From NCBI GenBank assembly GCA_022822305.1, contig JAJEBY010000007.1:1-64000 (forward strand): a stretch of DNA of 64,000 bases, written 5' to 3'. Both the position numbers and the translations under genes were made by a program. Shown piece by piece: positions 55,677 through 64,000 of this stretch; within the stretch, counting starts at the first letter, position 1, and the number at the start of each line of letters is the position of its first letter. This DNA comes from Anaerolineae bacterium (GTDB lineage: Bacteria; Chloroflexota; Anaerolineae; Aggregatilineales; Phototrophicaceae). Under the pieces are notes generated by a model. The model made no database searches. It saw nothing but the letters and a program-made list of their open reading frames with translations, and was not told the DNA's origin.

Positions 55677-56132
55677 CTAGCCCGCCGTCTCCAGGCGCAT
55701 TTCGACTTGTTTCGACAGCTTGCGCAAGGCTTGCTTGGCAATCTGTTTGGCGGCCACATCCAGCAGGCGTTGACCGACGGCCGCGATCTTGCCGCCGATG
55801 CGGGCATCGCCGGCGTAATGCATGACCGTGCCGCCGTTTGCGCTCTCCAGGCTAATCGTGCCGGCGCCGGTGACATGCCCGGCCGGTCCCTTGCCCTCGA
55901 CGATCAAGCGATAGCTTTCCGGCGCGTTGACATCGGCCAATTCGAAATTGGCTTCAAACTTGCCGTTGACCGGTCCCACTTTGACCGCCAGTTTGCTCTG
56001 ATATTTGTTCTCGCCGATTTCATCTAAACCTTGTGATCCGGGGATGATGCTGCCGAGGACGTCAATGTCCATCAGGACGTCCCAGACCAGCTCGCGCCGG
56101 GAATCAAAGTCGTAGCTGCCTTCAATGTGCAT
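55677..56132 (-). CDS. coxG: CoxG/SRPBCC family protein (carbon monoxide dehydrogenase subunit G-like)
   Basis: 151 residues of START-like fold. The N-terminus MHIEGSYDFDSRRELVWDVL with GSIIPGSQGLDEIGENKYQS and VGPVNGKFEANFEL matches CoxG proteins. CoxG helps assemble or recruit molybdenum CO dehydrogenase to the membrane. No coxMSL genes are here, although a related molybdenum hydroxylase lies 32 kb away. It is upstream of glcD on the same strand. Confidence 0.88.
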   Translation of the reverse strand: MHIEGSYDFDSRRELVWDVLMDIDVLGSIIPGSQGLDEIGENKYQSKLAVKVGPVNGKFEANFELADVNAPESYRLIVEGKGPAGHVTGAGTISLESANGGTVMHYAGDARIGGKIAAVGQRLLDVAAKQIAKQALRKLSKQVEMRLETAG

Positions 56133-56370
56133 CTTGTTCCTCCTCCGATGCGAATGGGCTTATGATAATGAACTTCGGGCGAAATTACGAATGCTGGGCG
56201 GGGAACGGGCGATTAACAGAACTGCCCCTACGGCGTCCTGCAAGATTGGGCGGATGGGGCGGCTGACACGGCATCGCGTCGCGCTTGCGGGCTCGGGAGG
56301 CGGTTTGTTTCAGCGGTGCGGTTTGGTACAATTTATCTAGCCAAGCGAAGCATGAAAGGCGCAAATCGCC

Positions 56371-56952
56371 ATGGTCATGGAACGACAACTCATCAGCGCG
56401 GAGGACTTCCTCGCAATCGCCGCGCGCCCGGAATACGACGAGCGCAGCATTGAACTGGTGGATGGAGAGATTATCGAGATGCCAAAAGCAGGCGGATTGC
56501 ACGGTCAGATAACATTTTTGCTGAGCCTCAAGATTGGGATCCACGTCGTCGAGAACGGACTTGGCGTCGTCACTGCAGCGGAAACGGGTTTCATCCTGGA
56601 GCGCAATCCCGATGGAAGAGATACTGTCCGCGCATTGGACATTGCCTTCCTTAGTAGCGCAAGCGTTCCTGCCGTGCTTCCTGACCACTTGTTGGATGTG
56701 GCGCCGGATTTAGCCGTGGAAGTCATCTCCCCCAGCAACAAAGTAGCGGATATGCACCGCAAAATTCGGGAACTGCTGGCCGCGGGCACAGCCTTGGTTT
56801 GGATAGTTTACCCGGAAACACACACTGTCGAGGTTCACACGCAGTCAGGCGCGACTACGCAAGAGGTTGATGACACGCTCAGCGGCGGCGATGTCTTGCC
56901 CGGCTTGGAAATCCCCGTCCGCGAGATCTTCCCCGCCTCCGCGACCAGCTAG
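56371..56952 (+). CDS. Uma2 family (DUF820) endonuclease-like protein
   Basis: 193 residues with a PD-(D/E)XK nuclease fold, common in Chloroflexota and cyanobacteria. Family marks are ELVDGEIIEMPKAGGLHG, TGFILERNPDGRDTVRALDIAF, PDLAVEVISPSNKVADMHRK and WIVYPETHTVEVH. The Asp in ALDIAF, Glu in VEVISPS and the following lysine are the likely catalytic residues. The biological role of Uma2 proteins is unclear; many are probably domesticated. It is convergent with the ADH (stops adjacent). Confidence 0.9.
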   Translation: MVMERQLISAEDFLAIAARPEYDERSIELVDGEIIEMPKAGGLHGQITFLLSLKIGIHVVENGLGVVTAAETGFILERNPDGRDTVRALDIAFLSSASVPAVLPDHLLDVAPDLAVEVISPSNKVADMHRKIRELLAAGTALVWIVYPETHTVEVHTQSGATTQEVDDTLSGGDVLPGLEIPVREIFPASATS

Positions 56953-58005
56953 TCAGCCCACGCGCAGAATGACCTTGTTGATGCCGGCATCGTAGGCGAA
57001 GTTGCTGGCGTAGGCTTGCGCCGTCTGCGCGAGGTCGTAGCGATGAGATACCAGCTCGTCGAGATTGACTTTGCCCGAGGTCGCCAGCGCGATGGCGCGC
57101 GGGTAGGTATGTTTCATGCGCCGCGACATGATGATGGTCAAGCCCTTGCGCCGCGCCACCGCATGCTGCAGGCGCAGCTGATCGTCCGGCGGGATGCCAA
57201 CCAGCAGCAGTCGCCCGCCGTAACGCGCCATATCGGCCGCCTGCTGCACTGAATGATCGGCCCAGGCCGCTTCAATCGCCACATCGACGCCGCGCCCGCC
57301 GGTGATATCCATCACCGCGCCCACGGGGTCGCATTCGTCGGCATTGAAGGCGTGAGTCGCGCCCCATTCGCGAGCTTTGCGCACGCGCCAATCCAGCTTG
57401 TCGAACGCGAAAACCGGCGACGCCCCGGCCAATGCCGCTAACCGCGTGATCAGCAGACCGACCGGTCCAGCGCCGATCACCGCGACCGAACTGGCGATGC
57501 GAATCTTGCTCAGGTCGATGGCGTGGATGGCGACGCCGAGCGTTTCCAGCAATGGGCCGACATCATCGCTGAGCGAATCAGGCATGGGGAAACAGTTGCG
57601 GGCGCTGACGAGCATGCGTTCGCGCAGGGCGCCGTCTTCCGGGAAGAGCCCGTAGAACTTGTGATACGGGCAGAGATTGGGATGCCCATGCTCGCAGAGT
57701 TCGCAGCGCCAGCAGGGCACGGCCGGCTCTACCGCAACGCGTTGGCCGATTGCGAGCGGCTGATGAACCCCGTCGAGGGCGTCGGCGCCGAGCGCTACGA
57801 CCTCGCCCATGAACTCGTGACCGAGGATGAAGGGTTCGCTGAAGACGGTATAGCCGATGCGCCCGGTGTCGTACATGTGCAGGTCGCTGCCGCAGACGCC
57901 GACGGTCCGGATCTTGAGCAGGGCTTCGCCATTGCCCGGGGCTGCGGGCGCCGACTCGGCGGCGATGCGGATGTCTTTGGGTCCGTGCAATCGGGCTACT
58001 TGCAT
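56953..58005 (-). CDS. Zinc-dependent alcohol dehydrogenase (sorbitol/threonine dehydrogenase-like)
   Basis: Medium-chain dehydrogenase, 350 residues from the ATG at 58005 (GAGGA 8 bases upstream); an ATG 10 codons earlier is possible. Catalytic zinc ligands are in VGVCGSDLHMYD and GHEFMGEVVALG; the structural-zinc loop is CWRCELCEHGHPNLC; and the NAD fold has VAVIGAGPVGLLITRLAALA. A polyol or threonine is the most likely substrate. It stands alone. Confidence 0.92.
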   Translation of the reverse strand: MQVARLHGPKDIRIAAESAPAAPGNGEALLKIRTVGVCGSDLHMYDTGRIGYTVFSEPFILGHEFMGEVVALGADALDGVHQPLAIGQRVAVEPAVPCWRCELCEHGHPNLCPYHKFYGLFPEDGALRERMLVSARNCFPMPDSLSDDVGPLLETLGVAIHAIDLSKIRIASSVAVIGAGPVGLLITRLAALAGASPVFAFDKLDWRVRKAREWGATHAFNADECDPVGAVMDITGGRGVDVAIEAAWADHSVQQAADMARYGGRLLLVGIPPDDQLRLQHAVARRKGLTIIMSRRMKHTYPRAIALATSGKVNLDELVSHRYDLAQTAQAYASNFAYDAGINKVILRVG

Positions 58006-58060
58006 GCGTTTGTCCTCGCGCGTGATTGGCTTCATATCAATCTATCATTTGCGCGGGGAA

Positions 58061-58093
58061 ACAAAAAGAGGGCGATTGCTGTCAATCGCCCTC
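58061..58093 (-). terminator. Rho-independent terminator of the binding-protein array
   Basis: On the minus strand, GAGGGCGATTG (58083-58093) pairs perfectly with CAATCGCCCTC (58068-58078) across a 4-base loop and is followed by TTTTTGTTT. It lies 31 bp after the stop of the last binding-protein gene. Confidence 0.9.
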
Positions 58094-58124
58094 GGCTAGA
58101 TGCTTATGCTAACGTCTGCGGCGG

Positions 58125-59306
58125 CTACTCGCCAGCTGCTTCCAGCGCCGCTTCTTCTTCGGCGATGCGCTCCGGCGTGCACTCGAGCTCGGCCAGGAAA
58201 GCGGCGTCGTCCGCCTTGCGCTCTTCCAGCGTCATCTCCGGCAAGCGGGGCGGCTCGCTGAGTACATTGAGCTCTCCGCCTTCGATCACCATCACGGCAC
58301 CATCCAATATGGCGTCGGCAACCGTAATGCCAAATTCTTCAGCGGTATCGAGATTGACCGCTACGCCGATGTCCACTCTGGAGCTGATGGCGGTCGCGCT
58401 GACATCCAGCGTGCCGTCAATATGAGCGGCGATCATGCGGCCGACGGTCACGCCTTCGCCATAGAAGTCATCGAAGCCGGCGCCGACCACCGCGCCATGA
58501 TGAATCATGCGCGGAGATACGCCGAAGACCGGAATGCCGTAGTCTTGCGCCACGCCAAGGATCGCCGGTATGCCCCGCGACTCGGTATAACCGGCGCCAA
58601 TCATCAACAGTTCTACGCCTTTGTCGGCCAAGGTTGCTGTCGCCTGGGCCAGATCAGCCGATGATGCGATGGAAGCGACTTCAACGGTCAAGCCGAGCGC
58701 TTCCGCGAATCTAGTGATCTGACTGACGCCGTAAACGCTTTGCGTTTGCGCCGGATCGACTATGGTGCCGATGGTCTGAACATCGGGCATCTGGACCTGG
58801 GACAAAGCCACGTATTGCTCGTAAGGAATCGACATGTGTGTGCCGGTGACATGCGGCATCTTGATGCAAGGGGAATCAGCGATGCCGGCGGAATAGGGAG
58901 CGCTGACAATGGCAAAGAGCAGAATCGGCGGGTCTTCCATCTCCTTGGTGATGTTTGCAGTAATCTGGGTGACCGGCGTAGAAAAAGTCAGCAGTACGTC
59001 GGCGCCGCGATCGAGCGCCTTTTCCACCATGGCGTTGATGTTGGTGACATCGCTGGCCGCGTCCAGCCAAAGGACATTGATGTGCTCGCCGTTCAGATCC
59101 AGGTCCTCATCGAGCAATTCGCGCTCAGCCTGAGAAATCAACTCGCGAGACTGCAAGAGATCCCAGACGCCGGGTTTGGCGATATCCTCTGTACCGGTGG
59201 ACCGATATCTCAGGAAGGCGATGGTGGGCTTGCCATCGTCCTGTGCAATTGCTGCCGGGGTCAGCAATAGCGCGATAAACAGCCCAATTAACAATTTCTT
59301 GAACAT
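58125..59306 (-). CDS. ABC transporter substrate-binding protein (PF04392 type), fourth of four
   Basis: 393 residues from the ATG at 59306 (AAGGAGAG upstream); the longer open frame to 59363 is rejected. The signal peptide is KKLLIGLFIALLLTPAAIAQ. Landmarks of the ABC_sub_bind family are DVLLTFSTPVTQITANITKE, ILLFAIVSAPY and GTHMSIPYEQYV. Two cysteines shared by all four paralogues are at Cys147 (DSPCIK) and Cys376 in the tail ELECTPERIAEE. It ends the array before a strong terminator. The ligand is unknown. Confidence 0.9.
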   Translation of the reverse strand: MFKKLLIGLFIALLLTPAAIAQDDGKPTIAFLRYRSTGTEDIAKPGVWDLLQSRELISQAERELLDEDLDLNGEHINVLWLDAASDVTNINAMVEKALDRGADVLLTFSTPVTQITANITKEMEDPPILLFAIVSAPYSAGIADSPCIKMPHVTGTHMSIPYEQYVALSQVQMPDVQTIGTIVDPAQTQSVYGVSQITRFAEALGLTVEVASIASSADLAQATATLADKGVELLMIGAGYTESRGIPAILGVAQDYGIPVFGVSPRMIHHGAVVGAGFDDFYGEGVTVGRMIAAHIDGTLDVSATAISSRVDIGVAVNLDTAEEFGITVADAILDGAVMVIEGGELNVLSEPPRLPEMTLEERKADDAAFLAELECTPERIAEEEAALEAAGE

Positions 59307-59697
59307 AGTTGACTCTCCTTCACCTTGATCGATAATTGTTGCGCATTGCTTTAATGTTATCACAGTTGATTACTGCATGTATGCTTGCTACTGCGACAAT
59401 ATGTACAGGCAGCGGACGCCGAACGTTTGAGGATGGCATTTTGCCAAGATCAACCGTGCCCGATGAGCAAGCGCCGAACTATCATTTTGGGCATCCGGGC
59501 GAAGACAGCTCCGGACCCTATCCCGTTGGTGTCTGTCAGGGACGCGCTGCGGATGCTTTGACGCGAGTGCGCGTCGAACTCGGGAAATCGACTGTGGCGG
59601 AAGTTTGGCGACTGCGGGTGTTTGACCGCGGTCGAAATGATGAAAGGGCGATCGAGTGGACTCGCCCCCTGCCGCTTCCGCTTCCCTGTTAATTTGC
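59307..59697. other. 391-bp spacer between the third and fourth binding-protein genes
   Basis: A short open frame on the plus strand (59336-59692) has no ribosome site or recognisable product and is not called. An imperfect stem, gggcgatcgagt with actcgcccc (59647-59670), lies just after the third binding-protein stop and could weaken transcription toward the fourth. Otherwise nothing is seen. Confidence 0.4.
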
Positions 59698-60918
59698 TTA
59701 TTCGCTTTCTTCCTCGTCGGCTCGCGCGTCCAGCTCAGCTTGCTCTGCAGCGATGCGTTCCGGCGTGCATTGCAGCGCGGCCAGGAAGGCGCGATCATCG
59801 TCAATGCGGTCTTCCATCGGCACGACTACGCCGCGCTGCGCCAATACCAGCTGCAATTCCGGCGTTACGGTCGCGAGGTCGCCGCCTTCAATCACGACAT
59901 CGGCTTGTTCCATGATTTCGTCGGGCAAGTCAATCCCTTGCACGAAGGCCGCATCGAGATTGACGCCGAGTCCCTGGCTGCTCTGCTGGCTGATGGCGGT
60001 GGCGGCGATATCCAGCTCGCCGTTCAGGTAGGCGACGAGCATTCGCCCCAGGGTGACGCCGTCTTCGTAATACAGATAAAAGCCGGCGCCAACCGTTGCG
60101 CCATAGTAAATGGCGCCCATGCTGGGATGAAAGACGGGAATGCCGGCCTCATTCGCCACGATCGCGATGACGGGCAAGCCTTGCGACGTGTAGTGATCCC
60201 AGGGCAAGACAAAAGCCTCAATGCCCTTGTCGACCAGGGTGTCCGCCGCCACGCGAATGTCCGACAGTTGCGCGAGACCCTCCGCCTCGACTTTGATGCC
60301 GTATTGCTCCGCCAGTCGCGTGATCCGTTCCACGCCCCAGCTGCCGCCCTCTTCGCTGGAATTGTAAACCGTGCCGATTGTCGTGATAGCGGGATTCTGT
60401 ATCTTCAGCAGCGACATCACGTATTCGTAGGGGGTCAGTGATTCGGAGCCGGTGACGTGATCGGGCTTGATGCAGGGCGATTCGGCGATGCCGGAGCGAT
60501 AGGGATAGTTGACCGATGCGAAGAGTATCGCCGGCGGGTCATCCATGTCCTGGGTAACATTGATCGCCGCCCGCGTCATCCAGGATGATAGCGTGACCAA
60601 AGCATCCGGTTCTCGATCAATGGCGTTTTCCACCGCGATACTGACCTGATCGCGTCCGCGCCCGGGGTCAATCCAGAATATTTCGATGTTTTCGCTCTCG
60701 AGATCTTCGCCGTCCATAAGCAAGGCATTGTCGTCGGCGCTGATGAAACCGTAGGATTGCAGCATATCGAAGATGGCGCCTTCGGTCACATCGAAGGAAG
60801 GATACCAGCCGTATCCCATGATGCCGATCAATGGCTTGTCGGCATCATGGGCGAGGGCGGTCGGGGCAATTAATAGATAAAGCAAGGCGCAGACCAGCAG
60901 CAATTCTCGGCGCATCAT
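59698..60918 (-). CDS. ABC transporter substrate-binding protein (PF04392 type), third of four
   Basis: 406 residues with a signal peptide (RRELLLVCALLYLLIAPTAL, cleavage near AHA). GGAGGAG precedes two adjacent ATGs. The core matches the neighbours: ALVTLSSWMTRAAINVTQDM, ILFASVNYPYRSGIAESPCI and GTVYNSS. The C-terminal tail ALQCTPERIAAEQAEL is shared. It is the most diverged of the four, which argues for a different ligand. Confidence 0.9.
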   Translation of the reverse strand: MMRRELLLVCALLYLLIAPTALAHDADKPLIGIMGYGWYPSFDVTEGAIFDMLQSYGFISADDNALLMDGEDLESENIEIFWIDPGRGRDQVSIAVENAIDREPDALVTLSSWMTRAAINVTQDMDDPPAILFASVNYPYRSGIAESPCIKPDHVTGSESLTPYEYVMSLLKIQNPAITTIGTVYNSSEEGGSWGVERITRLAEQYGIKVEAEGLAQLSDIRVAADTLVDKGIEAFVLPWDHYTSQGLPVIAIVANEAGIPVFHPSMGAIYYGATVGAGFYLYYEDGVTLGRMLVAYLNGELDIAATAISQQSSQGLGVNLDAAFVQGIDLPDEIMEQADVVIEGGDLATVTPELQLVLAQRGVVVPMEDRIDDDRAFLAALQCTPERIAAEQAELDARADEEESE

Positions 60919-61156
60919 ATTTCTCCTCCGCTCTGTCGAGCTTGCAGGCTGTAGATCTTAGATGGATATCGATAGTGGCTACGCAAGATCATGCGTGGCC
61001 GTGGGCTGGGCGCGCGCGGATTCGGGGCAATGATGACCGGACCAGAATTCGCGTCAAGCCGCACTCCCTACATTTCATGTTATTCTGATTTAGTTTGAGG
61101 TGTCAATCGCGTGGCGCCTTTGTTCTCCGGAAATTGGCGCGGTCGGCTGGCTGGCT

Positions 61157-62362
61157 TCATTCTCCCGCGGCGTCCAATTGCGCCTGCTGCTCGGCAATCA
61201 TCTCAGGCGTGCATTCCAGCCCGGCCAGGAATTCCAGGTCGGCGGCGCGGCGCTCATCCAAGGGCATGTCCGGCAGCTCGATTCCGACCTCGGGCAAGTC
61301 GGGCGTTACGCCTTCGGTGCTTGCCCCATCCTTAATCGTCCAGTCCGCCATCGCCAGCAGTTGGTCGGCGATCTCCACGCCTGCCTCTGCCGCCGCATCA
61401 AGATTGATGGCGACAGTGAAGCCGGGCTTTAGGTTGACGCTCAGACGCGAGATGTCGATGTCGCCGTTGAGATGACCGATCAGCATGCGGGCGGCAATGA
61501 CGCCTTCGCGATACAGGCTGTAGAAGTCTGCGGCGACAGTCGCGCCGCGATAGACATGTTCCGCCACTATGGAAAAGATCGGTATCCCGCCGTGCTCCGC
61601 GGCAGTATCCACAATTGCCGACAAACCGTTAGACGTGGTATAGCTGGCGGGCAGGGCGATCGCCTCAACCCCTTTGCTAATCAGGCTGGCGGTTGCAAGT
61701 GGCAGATCCGCGATGGCGACAACCGGCGTCACTTCAACCCGCATCCCAAGCGCCTCGGCAAGTTTGGTGATTCGTTCCACGCCGAACACGCTATTGGGTT
61801 CATCGAGATTCACGATGGTGCCAATGACCTTCATATCCGGGTCTTGCACCTTTAGCAGCGGCACAAAATCGTCGTAGGGCACATCGGTCTGCGTGCCTGC
61901 GATGTGGCTGTTTTTGATGCAGGGGGCGTCGGCAATGCCGGCGAAATACGGCGCGGTGACGATAGCGAAAATAATCGCTGGCGGGTCGTCCATTTGGCGT
62001 GTGATGTTGGCTGCTATCTGCGACACCGGTGTTGAAAGCGTCAAGAGCGTTTCTGCGCCCCGGTCCAGCGCGTCCTCCACCATTATATTCGCCGTCGGAA
62101 TATCGAAGTCCGCATCGCTATAGATGACGTTGATGCGCTCGCCTTCCAGGTCTTCCGCCTCGTCCAGAATGGCGCGTTCTTCGGCATTCACCATGCCATA
62201 GGCTTCAAACATATCCAGAATGCCCTTTTCAGCCAAAGCCGTAAGGGTCGTGCCGCCATAGCGGAGGATAGCGATTGTGGGCTTGCCGTCATCTTGCGCC
62301 AGCGCCGGCGCCGCACACAAAAGCGCCACAAACAGAAGGCCAATCAGTTTTCTTATGCGCAT
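61157..62362 (-). CDS. ABC transporter substrate-binding protein (PF04392 type), second of four
   Basis: 401 residues from the ATG at 62362; the frame extends to 62428, but the signal peptide (RIRKLIGLLFVALLCAAPAL) fixes the start. Landmarks are ETLLTLSTPVSQIAANITRQ, IIFAIVTAPYFAGIADAPCI and GTIVNLDEPNSVFGVERITK. The tail LAGLECTPEMIAEQQAQL is nearly identical in DNA to that of the first gene, suggesting recent duplication or gene conversion there. Confidence 0.9.
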   Translation of the reverse strand: MRIRKLIGLLFVALLCAAPALAQDDGKPTIAILRYGGTTLTALAEKGILDMFEAYGMVNAEERAILDEAEDLEGERINVIYSDADFDIPTANIMVEDALDRGAETLLTLSTPVSQIAANITRQMDDPPAIIFAIVTAPYFAGIADAPCIKNSHIAGTQTDVPYDDFVPLLKVQDPDMKVIGTIVNLDEPNSVFGVERITKLAEALGMRVEVTPVVAIADLPLATASLISKGVEAIALPASYTTSNGLSAIVDTAAEHGGIPIFSIVAEHVYRGATVAADFYSLYREGVIAARMLIGHLNGDIDISRLSVNLKPGFTVAINLDAAAEAGVEIADQLLAMADWTIKDGASTEGVTPDLPEVGIELPDMPLDERRAADLEFLAGLECTPEMIAEQQAQLDAAGE

Positions 62363-62479
62363 CGGATCTTCGCTTTTGTTCAATCTCGTTCGATAAGCAA
62401 TGGTCTTATGTGACGCTGCGCTTGCCAATAAACCACGAAGACAAATGCGCCGCGCATGGGCGCGGTCGATCCGCTTGCG

Positions 62480-63673
62480 CTACTCGCTCGTCGCATCCAG
62501 CGCCGCTTGTTGCTCGGCAATCATCTCCGGCGTGCATTCCAGCCCGGCCAGGAATTCCAAATCAGCCGCGCGCCGTTCGTCCAGCGGCATATCCGGCAAG
62601 GTGATCTCGGCTTCCGGGTATTGGAGCGTTATGCCCTGCGCCGTCTGGCCGTCCTCGACAACGTAAGCCGCGCCGTCCAACAGCGCCTGCGAAATCTCGA
62701 CATCCTGCAGATCGGCGGCATCCATATTGACGGCAAAGGCGAAGTCATCGCTCTCGTAGATGCTGGTCTTGGCGATATCTATATCGCCGTTGAGATAGGC
62801 GATGAGCATGTTGCCCGCGATGACGCCTTGTTTGTAAAGCCCGAAGAAGCCGCCGCCGATCGTCCCGCCGCGGTAGGCGTTTTGCGGCGCGGAAAAGACG
62901 ACCGGCAAGCCGTAGTCGTAAGACAGCGACAGCAGCAAACTAAAGCCTTGGAAGGTGAAGATGGGGATTATGATGGCCTCGGCGCCCTTGTTCGCCAGCT
63001 TGTCGACGGCTTGATACAGGTCTTGCGTTGCCATGATCGATTCCGATTCAACCGTTATGCCCAGCGATTCGCCGATTTCCGTTATGCGCGCCGCGCCGAC
63101 TTCGCTGGCTCTCTGCGCCGGGGAATAGATGGCGCCGGCGACCTCCATGTCCGGATCATGCAGCAGCAGCAGGGGAACGATGTCTTCGTAATTGGTTACG
63201 GGCCGCGTGCCGATGACAAAATCCGGTTTGACGCACGGGGCATCGGCGACGCCGGTAATATAGGGGCCGGATGTCACGGTGAATATCAGCTTCGGCGGAT
63301 CGATGAATTCGCGGATGGCATAATAGGCGATTTGCGTCATTTGCGTAGTGAATGTGATCAAGACATCGGCGTTTTTGTCGATGGCCTCGTCAATGATGAC
63401 ATTCGCTTCCAAGCGGTCGAACAAGGCATCGCCATAGAGGACATTGAGATTTTCGCCCTCGATGGATCGTTCTTGATCCAGCAGCGCGCGCTCGTCGTCG
63501 TTGATGAAGCCATAGGCAGCCAACATGTCCAGGATGGCTTTTTCCGCCAAGGCCACGTTTGGCGAATCTCCCCATTTCAAGAAAGCAATAGTGGGCTTCT
63601 CATCACTTTGCGCGGACGCGAAAGGCAGACTTGTTAGCGACAACAATGTAAGCAGGAGCAGCGCCTTCATCAT
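62480..63673 (-). CDS. ABC transporter substrate-binding protein (PF04392 type), first of four
   Basis: 397 residues with a signal peptide (KALLLLTLLSLTSLPFASA). It lies 27 bp downstream of the ATPase gene, so it is surely part of the same operon. Landmarks are DVLITFTTQMTQIAYYAIRE, LIFTVTSGPYITGVADAPCV and GTRPVTNYEDIVPLL. It ends LAGLECTPEMIAEQQAAL. PF04392 receptors serve TrpXYZ-like or uncharacterised amino-acid-type importers; the ligand is not known. Confidence 0.91.
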   Translation of the reverse strand: MMKALLLLTLLSLTSLPFASAQSDEKPTIAFLKWGDSPNVALAEKAILDMLAAYGFINDDERALLDQERSIEGENLNVLYGDALFDRLEANVIIDEAIDKNADVLITFTTQMTQIAYYAIREFIDPPKLIFTVTSGPYITGVADAPCVKPDFVIGTRPVTNYEDIVPLLLLHDPDMEVAGAIYSPAQRASEVGAARITEIGESLGITVESESIMATQDLYQAVDKLANKGAEAIIIPIFTFQGFSLLLSLSYDYGLPVVFSAPQNAYRGGTIGGGFFGLYKQGVIAGNMLIAYLNGDIDIAKTSIYESDDFAFAVNMDAADLQDVEISQALLDGAAYVVEDGQTAQGITLQYPEAEITLPDMPLDERRAADLEFLAGLECTPEMIAEQQAALDATSE

Positions 63674-63700
63674 TCCTTAGGTCCTCCAGAGCCGAGGTAT

Positions 63701-64000
63701 CTAGCCGAGCAACTGACGATCCGCAAGTTCAGCGCCAGAATCCAGTGAATGGAATCTGGCGATCAGATCGGCGGGGGTCAGGTTCTTGCGTTCTTCGCCG
63801 GAGAAATCAAAGACGATTTGGCCGTCGTTCATCATGATGACCCGATCGCCGAGCAAACAGGCTTGCTGCATGCTGTGGGTAATCATGATGACAGTCAGGT
63901 CATGGGCCTGCGCTTGCGCTTGCGTCAGGGCGATGACCTGCTCGGCGGCATTGGGATCGAGCGCGGCGGTGTGCTCGTCAAGCAGCAGCAGTTTTGGCTT
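63701..64000 (-). CDS. ABC transporter ATP-binding protein (COG1101-like), 3' part
   Basis: Only the last 99 codons are in the window; the gene continues past 64000. The first visible residues are the Walker B and D-loop, LLLLDEHTAALDP, then the switch histidine in VIMITHSMQQACLLGDRVIM. The C-terminal FSGEERKNLTPADLIARF is characteristic of the ATPases paired with PF04392 receptors. The permease is expected upstream, outside the window. Confidence 0.92.
   Translation of the reverse strand, partial: KPKLLLLDEHTAALDPNAAEQVIALTQAQAQAHDLTVIMITHSMQQACLLGDRVIMMNDGQIVFDFSGEERKNLTPADLIARFHSLDSGAELADRQLLG

Noticed and set aside
56371..56952. Uma2 protein as part of a defence system
   Set aside because: Uma2 genes are abundant and scattered in such genomes, and no helicase, methylase or other defence partner is adjacent.
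59336..59692. 118-codon open frame between binding-protein genes
   Set aside because: No ribosome site, no recognised motif, and low-complexity Pro/Leu end. It overlaps the likely promoter region of the fourth receptor gene.

Overview
This window looks like a chromosomal segment of a GC-rich, free-living heterotrophic bacterium. The most likely phylum is Chloroflexota (Anaerolineae-like). That placement is an inference from gene content and from the very many interspersed short hairpin repeats of the form GTAGGGGCG...CGCCC between genes; no rRNA or tRNA gene was recognised to confirm it. Nothing marks the segment as phage, plasmid or integrative element. Its most unusual property is the density of small palindromic repeats, two groups of which lie inside a protein-coding gene.

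Layout. 1-911: repeat-rich spacer with a 228-bp cassette present twice, flanking a 110-bp tandem repeat. 912-13150 (all minus): two Dpp/Opp-type peptide ABC importers, each with a binding protein and two permeases but no ATPase here. The second follows an amidohydrolase, an acyl-CoA synthetase, a zinc-free quinone reductase and a hotdog thioesterase in what reads as one operon. 13254-17444 (plus): BAAT-type acyl hydrolase, M24 aminopeptidase, gamma-glutamyltransferase. 18000-20692: PfkB kinase and a MatB-like acyl-CoA ligase. 21137-23899 (minus): a molybdenum hydroxylase with an N-terminal 2Fe-2S domain and in-frame repeat insertions. 24245-31289: galactokinase facing a MalEFG-type sugar importer and a PHP/DUF3604-like hydrolase. 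31446-35788: hisD-hisC, a 531-bp repeat spacer, then hisB and an inositol-monophosphatase-family histidinol phosphatase. 36147-39713 (minus): GH38 alpha-mannosidase-like enzyme and an SDR. 39892-44645: secreted alpha-carbonic anhydrase, Ntn-hydrolase asparaginase, AhpD-like protein, three small membrane proteins and a cytosine-deaminase-like enzyme, with a duplication scar. 45258-47294: TetR regulator with a perfect operator palindrome, then isochorismate synthase. 47530-51482: RbsD/FucU, MOSC, a two-domain fasciclin protein and an exported SH3-like protein. 51479-55538 (minus): glycolate oxidase GlcDEF. 55677-58005: CoxG, Uma2 and a zinc alcohol dehydrogenase. 58125-64000 (minus): the end of an ABC ATPase followed by four tandem paralogous binding proteins (PF04392 type) and a strong terminator.

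How it fits together. The genes describe a scavenger that imports peptides, sugars and other small solutes. It cleaves peptides and gamma-glutamyl or asparaginyl bonds inside the cell, and feeds carbon through acyl-CoA, glycolate and galactose routes. Histidine and menaquinone synthesis genes are interspersed.

The best candidates for something undescribed are the palindromic repeats tolerated inside the molybdenum hydroxylase, the hairpin family whose two arms change together while the outer part stays fixed, the four-fold binding-protein array with a shared cysteine-containing C-terminal tail, and the tandem-duplication scar near 43.8 kb. No CRISPR array, toxin-antitoxin pair, transposase or integrase was seen.
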